Assembly (NCBI GenBank): GCA_022495995.1
Contig: JAFEMH010002456.1
Location: 1-64,000, forward strand
Length of the DNA: 64,000 nt
DNA from: Adenophora triphylla var. japonica
Taxonomy: Eukaryota; Streptophyta; Magnoliopsida; Asterales; Campanulaceae
Reading direction: 5' to 3'
A model generated the notes under the pieces. The model had not been told where the DNA came from, did not search any database, and saw nothing but the letters and a program-made list of their open reading frames with translations. Below, piece after piece: positions 33,401 to 43,522 of this stretch. Every line of letters starts with the position of its first letter. The first letter of the stretch is position 1. Position numbers and translations under genes: made by a program.

Positions 33401-34864
33401 TCTAATCCGGGCATGTCTCGGTAAGACAGCGAACACGTCCACGAACTCTTTGAGCGGTGCGATCAGTATGCGTCTTGCTCGTGCCGGTGAAGAAACTTCC
33501 GATTTGCGTCTCTTTTGGCTCTCTTCAGCAGTTCCCAAATTCACTTTGGTTAAAACCTCCTCGGCGGCTTGGGCCCGGTTTTCTCTCGTTTGACAACATG
33601 CTTAAAGATGTGCTTAATGTATTGTTCGTTTAATGTGTGCGCTTCTTTATCAAGTGAATCGTTATTAACTGTTTGTGTGTTAGTTAATTTATCCGGTTGT
33701 TAAAGATGCAATGAAGGATACTCGGAAAGATCGAAGCATTCATTAAGAGCATACGAGAATACAATGTTGGCAATGAGTTCGTAATCTTCTGCGTGAGGCC
33801 ATCAGATGACTCGAGAGACTCAAATTCAAAGCTAATGGACCTCGGGATGAGTTTTGACACTAGACTCTAGGACTCCGAGGGGTCGAGACCAAGTTGTTCG
33901 ATCATGTCCCTTTTGCTAGCGGTAGGTCCGGAGAATGTGGCCCGGTTATTGAGGGGCAAATGAGCTTGATAGGAGATGGGGTTTGAAAGGCTTTATGTCA
34001 CCGTTCCGATCATTGCTACCAGCGAGTTATCGAGAAACAAAATCGATTAGATCGGCATCTCGATTTCTTCTTTGAGAGCGGTGTAGCGGTGGTTCGTCCC
34101 AAGCATCGTCTGCGGAGTCTCTTGCTTTGTCTTGGGCATTTTTGCTCGAACTCGAATGCGAGACTCTTCCCGCTTGTTGAAGGCGGGAGTGTTGACGAGA
34201 GAGTTTTCGAGTTCTTCCGCGAAGAGAGGGTTTTCCCGAACCAAAATTCGGCTGTGAATAGTGGTGGTTGTGGATCTCGGCGGGGCGGTGTGTCGAGGAA
34301 TGCTCTTCGGACGGGATTTGGCTTGAGGCCTACGAATCTTGCCGAGGTTACCTGCTGGAGCTTGTCCATGGTTGTCGGCGGCTTTGTTTGGCGCGATCGG
34401 CTCTGTTCCTTTTACGGATCTTCTTCCAAGTTGCCGGCCTTCCTTGTGAAGTACTTGGTCATGTCGAAAGCTGTAAGGGCGAAGATCGGAGATTGCGTGC
34501 AAGCCTCTTTTGTTATACGTGGAGCGTTTACGTGCGGCTCGCTTGTCTTCCGCAATGTGTTCGGGAGTAGGAGAGTATCCCAGGCCGTGCGGGGTATTAC
34601 TGTTCGTTTTGATATTGATGATACATTGAGTGCCACGATGGCGTTTTCCCAAACAGAGCCGGGATGTAGTTCATGTGCTTCATCATTTTCATCGGGGAGG
34701 GATCTTGTCCCAAATCAAAGGCGTGTCTATGTGGCACACTTGGGCCTTTGGGCTTTCGATGGTGAACCTGTTAACATCATGCCATCATCGTCGGGTTTGA
34801 TTTCTAAGACAGGGACGCCGTTGGTATCGGTCCTTTCAGTGACTATCTTTGTCGCCAGTAGATG
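33401..34864 (-). pseudogene. Element B protease-RT linker
   Basis: Low-conservation linker, with LDKLQQVTSARFVGLKPNPV (about 34369) matching the stretch at 5800-5900 in C. Upstream frames are Arg/Lys-rich. No enzyme motif was recognised and several stops are present. Confidence 0.5.
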
Positions 34865-35594
34865 ATGGTCATATACTGCTCCTTGGACGAACTTTACGCG
34901 ACGATGGAGAGTGGATGCCACCCCATTGATAGGATGTAGCCCAGGGGCGTCCCGAATGGCGGTGAATGTGATCGGGATGTCGATGACTTGGAAGTCTGTT
35001 GGGACCATTTGTTTTTTCCAAACCAAAGGTTGAGGTGGCTATTCCCAGGGCTTGGGCGGGATGTTGAGTCGTATGCCTTGATTGCACGAGTCGAGGGTTT
35101 TAGATCGGTTGCTTTGATCCCTAGCAAATCCATCATTTTGGCTGGAAGGACGTTCATGGATGATCCCCATCTACCACACAGACAGGAGAGACCGGCGCTC
35201 GTCCGGTTGAGCTGATATGTAGAGAGGCTCGTTGTGGTCGGCCCAAATTTTGGAAGATCGAGTTACGTGAAGGTGATGATATTGCTGTAATTGACGTTGC
35301 CAATCATCTCAAGCTGGCTTCATCGGGTAAGTCAGCTGTGATGGGAACCATGGTGCAGGCCGAGGCTTTCTTCCAACTTGAGCTTGTGCGGATAAGATGA
35401 AGTGAGTAAGGACGAGAGTGAGATGTTAGCTGAGTGCGCTTGAGCTGTGTCAAGACGGGATCTTCATCCTTTGGGTCGAGGGTTTCGGCTTCTTTGGCGT
35501 AGGGTCCCTTTTCGGTTCGTGGCTCGAGGTATGGGCGGCCTTTTGTCTGTCCGTGGAGGATTCGGCTGGGATTTGACCGGAACGTGTCGAACAT
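34865..35594 (-). pseudogene. Element B protease region
   Basis: From 35594 leftwards, DEDPVLTQLKRTQ matches the pre-protease segment of E. The retropepsin region near 35170-34900 reads MNVLPAKMMDLLGIKATDLK, equivalent to INVLPKKALSSLGFTHKDLK in E, right after the active-site Asp region. The aspartic protease would process the gag-pol polyprotein. Frame changes break it. Confidence 0.65.
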
Positions 35595-36552
35595 TCACCT
35601 CTGGACTTATGGTTTTGCTTGTCTCTCCTACTTTACGTAGTAGGAGGAGCACAGTTGGCGTAAGGCCATACTGCGCATTTCAATTCGTTCAACGCATGTC
35701 GTGGCTTTCTTGAAGCATCAATAGTGGCTTTGAGATCTTCCCAGAAGAGACGGGGGTTGGATTATCTGGACCTTCGGGCCTTCGGTGGCGGTGCGAAGCT
35801 TCGTCCCGGCCCGATCGTGGAGCAAGCATTGCCGTGGCCACTGTGCGGAACTAAGTGGGGAGATTTCTTTGGAGTAGATGACGTAGTAGTCAAACTTTCC
35901 GGAGGGTTCTCCAAGGGTTCCGGCTGTGGGATCACTTTGGATTCATACCTCTTTTTTCAGTTTTTGTTGAGAAGATAGCTTCTTCTTTCGTCGAGGCGGC
36001 CCTCGTTCATTGCATCACGGAATTCCATTTCCAGGCGAAACCGCTGCAATCGCGAGGCGTCCCACCGGATGTGTTCGTTGTTCGGCGGTGGTACCGGGAC
36101 CTCGGGAGGCTGGATGGGCGGGCTTTCCTCTGGAAGGTCTTGTGGCCTTACGTCATAGCTTGCATGGCTCGTACGAGGGTAACAGGTTGACTTAGGAGAC
36201 AGAGAGACGTTAGAGGTGTAGAGGACGATCATAGCTTGGGAAGCCCCGAGGTGGTTGGGTGGCTAAGGTTCCGAAGTGGTGCATGGCACCCTCGATCGAG
36301 CTTGTTGCTCACCTTGACGTTTCTCGATAGCCGTGAGGACACGAACTTCTTCCGGTGTTGGGAAATTTCTTGGGGGTAAGGTTCGTTCTCATCCTTGTTA
36401 TCCACGACTTGGCCATGGGGATTTGACGGGTGTCTGGTGACAGAGGAGGAAGAGGGTAGGACCTTCTTTGTTTTGGACAGCGGGAGACGGGTTCCGGGTA
36501 CTTTCGACCACTCTACGTTAGGTTTGGAGGGTGATGGACAAGGTTTAGACAC
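35595..36552 (-). pseudogene. Element B gag N-terminal remnant
   Basis: Pro/Ser-rich frames (for example IQPPEVPVPPPNNEHIRW and EFRDAMNEGRLDERRSYLL) sit where gag should start, but the helical Retrotrans_gag core clearly visible in A and E was not found between here and the protease. Either that core is deleted, making B dependent on gag from elsewhere, or frame changes have hidden it. Confidence 0.45.
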
Positions 36553-37734
36553 GGGAATGGCCTAACGGGATAAAAGGGAAAGCTCACGTGGCATGCGGTT
36601 TCCGTTTCTTTTATTTTTCGATTTTTTGTTGTTTTAATTTACTTAAAACATGTTTTCTCGAGAATCCTAGGTAGGTTGGAAAAGATTGCTCTTCTTTTCG
36701 CAACTATGCTAGATCTGGGTCAGTGGAGACCATCTCGTGCGGCTATAAGCCCCTCGTTTTGCACCCGTATTTCGACATCCCGGGGTGGACAGCCCCGAGG
36801 CGAGGTCCTATAGTGCAAGCGGTTTCCACCGGCCTAAAGAAAAATCGAACCTAAGGACCGAGCCTGTCATGTTCGTTTTGATGCGTTAGCCATGTGAATA
36901 GTGAACCGAGCCGGCCACCGAGTCAAGATCGAGGTCGAAGTTCGGCATGACCTCTCTTTACCTTGCTTGCGCAAGGGATCAGTGACGTTAGGCGTTGGGC
37001 AGGTCATATTGTCATGGCCGACGTATCAAAGCGTGATGACATGGTGTCATGCGAGCATGGATGTATATCGGGACGGAACATCGTCTGCAGGTGTAGCTTC
37101 GGAAATCAAGATCGGGTCAAGATTTTAGCATGACCTTTCATCGCTTTGCTTGCGCAAGGGATCTTGAGTTCCGAGCCTTGACTCGTAAAATGGCCGGCAT
37201 GGTATATGTATCCGGGCGTATGACACGGACGGGTAAAAACCAACCGAGTCACGGACAGAGTGTGACTCAAGACTCAAACGTGCGGGGTTGACGCTTGGCT
37301 AGGATGGGATGTTTGGAATGATCCCGTGCGCGCCAAGAGGCCTAGGAAGACCAAACGGTTGCAAGCGAGACCACTCCGGGTTAAGGGTTGTAGTGTGCGG
37401 TGTATCCGAGCGACGGTGCGCATAGTGTGCGGTGTAACCGAGGCGCAGTGAGAGTAGAGTGCGGTGTAACCGAGGCGGCGGTGCGCGTAGTGTGCGGTCT
37501 CTAAAATTCTTTTTACGAGTAAAATAGAAATTTTTGAAGAATTTTAAATGTATACCTGAGATGTATATTGATGCATTTTTTTGTATTTTTATTTTTATTT
37601 TTTTGTAAAATAAAAAAACGAAGCACGTCTTGCACACACACAACAGTTAAAGGAAGGGGTAAAATGAAAGTTTGACCCTCATCATTGTTTTAAAATTCTT
37701 TTGTTTTGTTTAAAAGTTTTTAAAACAAAAAAAT
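36553..37734 (-). other. Element B 5' leader, no gene seen
   Basis: Leader between PBS and gag. It shares blocks with the leader of A, contains the long hairpin at 36743-36813 and variable GC-rich short repeats (37385-37500, around GTAGTGTGCGGTGTAACCGA). No ORF is credible. Confidence 0.6.
36743..36813 (-). other. Leader stem-loop of element B
   Basis: CTATAAGCCCCTCG and CGAGGTCCTATAG are the complementary arms; the loop differs from that of A (2861-2927). Confidence 0.5.
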
Positions 37735-37752
37735 TCCCCAGCGGAGTCGCCA
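37735..37752 (-). other. Element B primer-binding site
   Basis: Minus-strand TGGCGACTCCGCTGGGGA, two bases from the LTR end; identical to the PBS of A. Confidence 0.85.
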
Positions 37753-37754
37753 AC

Positions 37755-39156
37755 TGAAATTACCCGGATCCGAGAAGGCCTCGCGGCCCCGGCATCTGGC
37801 ATTCTTTCGCGTTGGAGGTGTCTCGCCGTTTTGCTTTCGCATTTTGTAGAGTCGCCACGCGTAGTTTTTATTAAGCCCGAAAACATTGAAAAAGGGCATC
37901 GGTTTAAAGATAAATTTTAAAGCTGTTTTTGTGTGATGAGATTTTGAGTTCGGAGGTCGAGATGACTCCTCGGGAAGAGAATATTAGAATATTAGAGCTC
38001 ACCGAGTAGCCTCGTAAAACGAGTCTTTCGGATACCCTAATATCCTTTAAAAAGTTGTGTGTGTGTGTGTGTGCTTTTAAAAATGCATCTTTGTATCGGA
38101 TGTCTACATTGTATGCTATGTATGGAAATGTATTGAAATAGTGTAGGAAGGAAGCCTTACCAATGTTGGTTCGTGTCTGTCTTCCGCGAGGGAATAGTGT
38201 TTGAGGTCGGAGTAGCGTTCGGATTGCTTCGGGGATGCCGGTTGTCTAGCGGACGAGTTTCGGCGTAAGTTGAGGTTGTAGGCTGCGTTCGGGCGGAGGT
38301 TCGGTGTGCGTGGGGATCGTCGGGATCACTCGGGCGAGAGGTTCGGCGTGCGTTGTGGTGGCGGGAGTCACTCGGGCGAGTTTCGGCGTGGTTTGGGATC
38401 ATCGGTTTGACTCGGAAAGAGCGGGACACCAGGGAAAGACCGACGAGGCCTCGGAGTACCACGAGGGGCCTCGGAGTACCTCGAGAGTGCCTCGGGCGAG
38501 CAGCGGGAGCGTCTCGGGAGCGCTCGGAGAGGCTTCGGAGCACCTACTAGGGGCTCGGAAGGCCTCGGAAGGATCAGAAGGGGCGGGAATGCCTCGAGAG
38601 GTCTTAGAAGGGGAGCCGAAGGCTTAGGGAGGAAGAGAGAAGTGGGAGGTGTGTAAAAATGAGGAGGGGGAGCCCTCTATTTATAGTCTCGAGATTTGGT
38701 GCAAAGAGGTCCGTACGGACCTCCTTGCCAGTTATCCGAGATTTTGGTTTTCCTCGATTTGAGGGAATATGCAATGATGGTGAATATTACGGAAATGATG
38801 ATGTCCCCTTGCAAAGAGGTCCGTACGGACCATCTTGACATGCAAAGAGGTCCGTACGGACCAAGTCTGCATTTAGGGTAATCATTTCTCCGGGATTTGA
38901 GGGAATATTGTGGACTTTAAGGGGATTCAGTAATTATGGAAACAAAGAGGTCCGTACGGACCTATATTGCTTTTCCAGTTTCCTGAAAATTCCCGAAAGG
39001 TCCTTTTGTCCCTTTTTATCCCAGGAGGGCTCCTCCCTTGGTTTGGTTGGGGGTTTGAGAGGGTTTTGAGTGGGAGAGGTCTCTGAGACTGCGTGGATGA
39101 GTCTGCGGTGTTTCCCGGGTGTTTGAAAGGGAGTGATCCAGATTGGGGTACTTACA
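37755..39156 (-). repeat. Element B 5' LTR
   Basis: TG...CA ends (TGAAATTACC and TACTTACA). Four palindromes GGTCCGTACGGACC (38708, 38818, 38849, 38949) lie upstream of the minus-strand TATA box at about 38677-38686. It differs from the 3' LTR at roughly 29 places, mostly small indels at CAG, CTG or CCG sites. Confidence 0.95.
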
Positions 39157-39161
39157 CATAC
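39157..39161. other. Target-site duplication of element B
   Basis: CATAC, equal to 19988-19992. Confidence 0.95.
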
Positions 39162-40017
39162 GCTAACAATGTAATACCCGATTCAAAACCGGAGTTCAAC
39201 ATTCGAACTCTCTTTCAAAAATGCGCGAAATAACGTTTGGCATCCAAACGATCATCTTCAAACTTAAAAACCCGACCCGACATTTGACATTCAAATATCA
39301 TTTAATACTTTTTTCCCGTAAAATCGCTAACAATGAAATGCCTGGTTCAAAACCGGAGTTCGACATTCGAACTCTCTTTCAAAAACGCGCGAAGTGACGT
39401 TTGGCATCCAAACGATCACCTTCAAAAAAATCAAAATCAGACGTTTGACATTCAAATGCTCTTTTCTTAAAAGTCAACATTTGACACTTAGGTTAAAAGA
39501 TCAAAATCAGAACCCGTGTCACTTTTCCTAAAAAATTCCAAAACCGACTGTCATTCAAACGCTCGCCTTTTCAAAAGGAATCACATAATCAACGTTTGAC
39601 ATTCAAACCAAGATTAAGCTTGTCATTCAAGCCCCCATTTTCAAAATGCAAACACACACACACACACGCACACATTTTCGAGAAAGGTAGAAAGACTCGT
39701 CAAACGAGGCATTTCGGGTGATCTCAAAATACTCTTCCCGAAACGTAACGTGACCTCCGAACCTAACAATCTCTGGTACTCAAAAAAGCTTTTTTCTCGT
39801 TTTTGCTACCAATAAAAATGACACCCCTTTTCAAAGCTTTTTCCTAAGTTTTTGCTACCAATAAAAACGACACCATTTTTATAAAAGCCATTTTTCAACG
39901 TTTGGACTCAAAATACAAAACCGCGTGGCGACTCCTCTCCTTCCCGAAAGCGAGGTCTCAAACACCAACATCCGCGAAAGACAACCGCTTTCGCTCGCGC
40001 GAATCCGGGTAATTTCA
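39162..40017 (+). repeat. Element C 3' LTR, second part (U5)
   Basis: Continues from 19992 and ends CGGGTAATTTCA. A segment with CGCTAACAATG and AAACCGGAGTTCAACATTCG (39162-39290) is repeated once at about 39320-39440; the first copy starts before the B insertion. It includes a CA microsatellite (39648-39666), the tcgtcaaacgagg block and PBS-like TGGCGACTCC (39926-39935). Confidence 0.85.
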
Positions 40018-40782
40018 ACCATGTTCATGATTTATGATAAATTAATTATATTAGTTTATCACATAGGTTAAGAATTCGTTTAATATGATTAAATTAAATT
40101 GGTAATTTCTCAAAATTAAATCAATTGTTTGTATGAAATTTTGTGAAGCCCTATGTTCATGATTATGTTCACATGAGATCTATGTTACAACCATGCAATG
40201 TTTGTTACATGTTGAAAACCTTCTAAATACTTAAATCTTATGCCATTCCTTGATTAGAACACTTATGATATTTTAGGATATTTTGATGTAGTTTCTGCTC
40301 AGTTGGGTGCATCATTATATCTTAATTTGTGATCAAGATGAGATTATGGTTGATGTAGTTTTGGCCATAGTCAAGTCCATCGTTCCATGTCTTATACGTT
40401 TGAAAAGGGTTTTGATTTAATTGGTGCTTTCAAATAAGATTTGACCCAAGGCATAGATGAGATTTAAAACATGTTTTTTGACATATGATGTCTAAGGAAA
40501 TCTCATAAAAGATCTAAGAGTCATATAGTGATATGATTGATGTTTCTAACTAAATAGCTTGATTTCGAATATTAGCTCAGTTAAACCGAAATTAAGTGAA
40601 ACATGGATCTTAGCCTACTATGATTATATGATACATGTTTGTATTTGAAGGTGTATAATTTAGTGAGAGTATTTATGAAATACATTATTTACTCTTAGAT
40701 GATAAATGTGTTGATATTGATATATGTTTATATTGTTTGCATATTTTATTGTAGATTGGCTACACACAATAATCAACCCATG
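40018..40782 (+). other. Element F leader, no gene seen
   Basis: AT-rich sequence between the end of C and the F gag start; no tRNA-Met-type PBS was recognised, so its relation to the 5' LTR of F is unresolved. Confidence 0.45.
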
Positions 40783-41557
40783 TCACTGCGATCAGTCCTT
40801 GAGAAGGACAAGCTTGAGGAGAACGGTACAAACTATTCTGATTGGATCAGAAGCCTTAGAATTGTTCTAAAGCAAGAGAAGAAAATGTACGTTCTCAATG
40901 AACCCATTCCACCTCAACATGCTCCAAATGCTTCTAGGGCTGATAGGGATGCACATAAGAAACATAATGATGATTCTATGTATGTTGAATGCCTTATGCA
41001 AGCCACTATATCTAAGGCTCTTCAGAAGGACCTTGAGCACATAGATGCGACATTTGATCTTTCTAAGCGCTTAAAGAAAATGTTCCAAGTGCAAGCAACA
41101 AAACGAGAGGTATGATGTGGTTAAGTCCCTGACTGCATGCAAGATGCAAGAAGGGCAATCGGTGGGAGCTCATGTCCTTAAGATGAAGGGTCACATTGAG
41201 CGTCTCGATAGGCTTGGAAATCCGTTGAGTTTGGAACTCACCACGGATTTGATATTGAATTCATTGCCTGAAAGTTATAGTCATTTTATTATGCACTATC
41301 ACATGACTGACATGGATAAGAATCTCTCGGAATTTCATGCGATGCTTAAGACCGCAGATATGAATATCAAGAAGCCTAAAACTGATACTGTGTTAATGGT
41401 TAACAAAGGCAAAGGGTTCAAGAAAGATGGTAAAGGTAAAGAAAGTGTTGCTAAGATCAAGGCAAAGGTTGCCATTGCCAAAGAGGCTCCCAAGGCATCT
41501 CAAAAGGATGTGGTTTGCTACCATTGCCAAGAGGTTGGTCATTGGAAGCGCAACTGA
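40783..41557 (+). pseudogene. Element F gag (copia type)
   Basis: Start ATG 40783 gives MSLRSVLEKDKLEENGTNY, the typical copia gag opening with a WIRSLRIVLKQE helix. A frame change near 41105-41117 interrupts it, after which LNSLPESYSHFIMHYHMTD and a Lys-rich stretch lead to the zinc knuckle CYHCQEVGHWKRN. The final Cys of this CCHC motif is replaced by a TGA stop (41555-41557). Gag packages RNA into particles; the missing Cys would disable the knuckle even if read through. Confidence 0.85.
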
Positions 41558-42380
41558 AAGGCTTACAAGGAAGGCCTAAAGGCGAAGAAGGGTACGATTG
41601 CTCCTGATTCAGGTATCTATATGATAGATATTTTCCTTTCTGTTTCTAGTTCATGGGTATTAGATACCGAATGTGGATCTCACATTTGTTTAAATGTGCA
41701 AGGACTGAGAAATAGGAAGATACTCAAACAAGGTGAAGTTGACCTGCGTGTTGGGAATGGAGCAAGAGTTGCTGCATTAGCCGTAGGGATATATGATGTA
41801 ACTTTACCTAGTGGCTTAGTACTTGTTTTGAACAATTGTTACTATGTTCCGCATTTGAGTAGGAATATTATTTCTGTTTCTTTTTTGGATAATGAGGGAT
41901 ATAATTTCCTTATTAAGAATAAGAAGTTTTATATTTATTTAAATGATATGCTTTATGGTATTGCAAATTCATTTAATGGCCTTTATGTTCTTGATGTTGA
42001 TGAGAAACAAAATAGTGTTGAAAATGTTTATCATGTGGACAAGAAGTCTAAACCGAATGACGTGAACAACTCATTCATGTGGCATTGCCGGCTTGGTCAT
42101 ATAAACGAGAAACGCATTTCTAAACTCCACAAAGATGGAATGTTAGACTCACATGATTATGAATCATATGAGATATGCGAATCTTGTTTATAGGGCAAAA
42201 TGACCAAACCACCCTTCACTAAGAGTAGTGAAAGGGCTAGTGACTTATTGGGCTTAATACATACTGATGTATGCGGACCAATGAGCAGCATTGCTAGGGG
42301 AGGATTTCGATATTTTACTACATTTACCGATGACTTATCTAGATATGGCTATATCTATCTAATGAAGTCAAAGATCCATT
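41558..42380 (+). pseudogene. Element F protease and truncated integrase
   Basis: The protease shows SSWVLDTECGSHIC, where the usual active-site DTG is DTE, a change that would abolish activity. NNCYYVPHLSRNIISV follows. The integrase zinc region is MWHCRLGHINEKRISKL with CESC, and the core begins HTDVCGPMSS and YFTTFTDDLSRYGYIYLM. A TAG at 42191-42193 interrupts after ICESCL. At about 42375 the sequence jumps into RT, so the rest of the integrase core, including its second Asp and Glu, is deleted. Confidence 0.85.
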
Positions 42381-43508
42381 TATGGATTGAAGCAAGCTTC
42401 TAGGAGTTGGAATCTTCGGTTCGATGAGAAAATCAAAGAGTTTGGTTTTATCAAGAACGAAGATGAACCTTGTGTATACATGAAATTCAGTGGGAGCGTT
42501 GTGCTATTTCTTTTATTGTATGTCGATGATATCTTACTCATTGAAAATGACATTCCTGCGCTTGAGACTGTCAAGTCTTGGTTAGGGAAGTGTTTCTCAA
42601 TGAAAGATATGGACGAAGCCTCTTACATCCTTGGTATCAAGATCTATAGAGATAGATCGAAGAGGATGATTGGTTTGAGTCAAAGTACCTACATTGACAA
42701 GGTTCTTAGAAGATTCAAAATGGAAAATTCTAAGAGTAGTAACTTGCCAATGGGTCATGGTGTTACTCTTAGTAAGACTCAGTGTCCTAAGACAACTGAT
42801 GAGCGAAAGATGATGAATGATATTCCATACGCTTCGGCTATTGGTTCTATCATGTACGCTATGATTTATACTAGACCCGATGTCTCGTATGCTTTGAGCA
42901 TGACAAGTCATTACCAATTTGATCCGGGTGAGAACCATTGGATGACAGTCAAGACGATCCTAAAGTACTTAAGAAGGACTAAGGATGCGTTCTTGGTATT
43001 TAGAGGGATGGAAGAAAATCTTGTTGTAAGAGGTTACACATATGCTATCTTCCAAACCGACAAAGATGATTTTCGATCGCAGTCGGGATTTGTGTTTATG
43101 CTTAACAGATGTGCGATATGTTGGAAGAGTTCCAAGCAGAGTACTATTGCCGATTCTACTACTGAGGCCGAATATATAGCGAAATCCGATGCAACTAAGG
43201 AGGCAGTTTGGATCAAGAAGTTCATTAGTGACTTGGAAGTTGTTCCAAGTATCACTAATCCAGTGAAACTTTATTATGACAACAATGGTGCCATTGCGCA
43301 AGTAAAGGAACCAAGGTCACACCAGAGATCCAAACATATACTTAGACGTTTCCATCTCATTCGAGAGTTCATTGATCGGGGAGACGTTAAGATATGCAAA
43401 CTATCAACCGATGATAACATTGGGGATCCACTTACAAAGCCCCTCGCACAAGCTAAGCATGATGGTCATGTGAGATCCATGGGTATTAGATGCATAGATG
43501 GAGCCTAG
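42381..43508 (+). pseudogene. Element F reverse transcriptase and RNase H, N-terminally truncated
   Basis: Open from 42387. It begins inside RT at LKQASRSWNLRFDEKIKEFG, with the catalytic LLLYVDDILLI (YVDD codons 42519-42530), and continues through YASAIGSIMYAM and TRPDVSYAL. The RNase H has SKQSTIADSTTEAEYIA and LYYDNNGAIAQ, but the first Asp pair normally seen as GYTDADF reads GYTYAIF here. It ends DPLTKPLAQAKHDGHVRSMG and stops at 43506-43508. The RT fingers are missing with the deletion. The frame is otherwise open, which suggests the deletion came before, or preserved, this segment; the copy is dead for transposition. Confidence 0.88.
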
Positions 43509-43522
43509 TGCAAGTGGGAGAT

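Larger units (their letters stand above)
19993..39156 (-). mobile_element. Element B: complete 19.2-kb Ty3/gypsy Tat-type retrotransposon
   Basis: LTRs at 19993-21382 and 37755-39156 are near-identical over about 1.4 kb and the whole is bracketed by CATAC (19988-19992 and 39157-39161). Transcription is leftwards. The order is 5' LTR, PBS 37752-37735, leader, gag remnant, protease, RT, RNase H, integrase (ending 30252), hairpin, antisense gene A (27926-29452), antisense gene B (24534-27297), repeats, hairpin, purine tract, 3' LTR. It lies inside the 3' LTR of element C. Its coding regions are full of small frame changes, many of which may be assembly errors. Confidence 0.95.
5786..40017 (+). 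mobile_element. Element C: Ty3/gypsy Tat-type retrotransposon, 3' part, split by A, D and B
   Basis: The plus-strand element enters behind A at its protease-RT linker. It continues through RT, RNase H, archaeal-type RNase H and integrase (to 9882), a post-pol hairpin, two antisense genes (13335 to 10334 and 16752 to 14001), several minisatellites, a second hairpin and a polypurine tract. Its 3' LTR is 18855-19992 plus 39162-40017. Element B (19993-39156) sits inside that LTR and solo LTR D (11713-13210) inside the first antisense gene. Gag and the 5' LTR are left of the window. To the right, 40018 begins the leader of copia element F, so C is nested in F. Confidence 0.85.

Noticed and set aside
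40018..40782. F leader as host DNA
   Set aside because: It runs directly into the F gag start; a host origin cannot be excluded for its left part, but nothing supports it.
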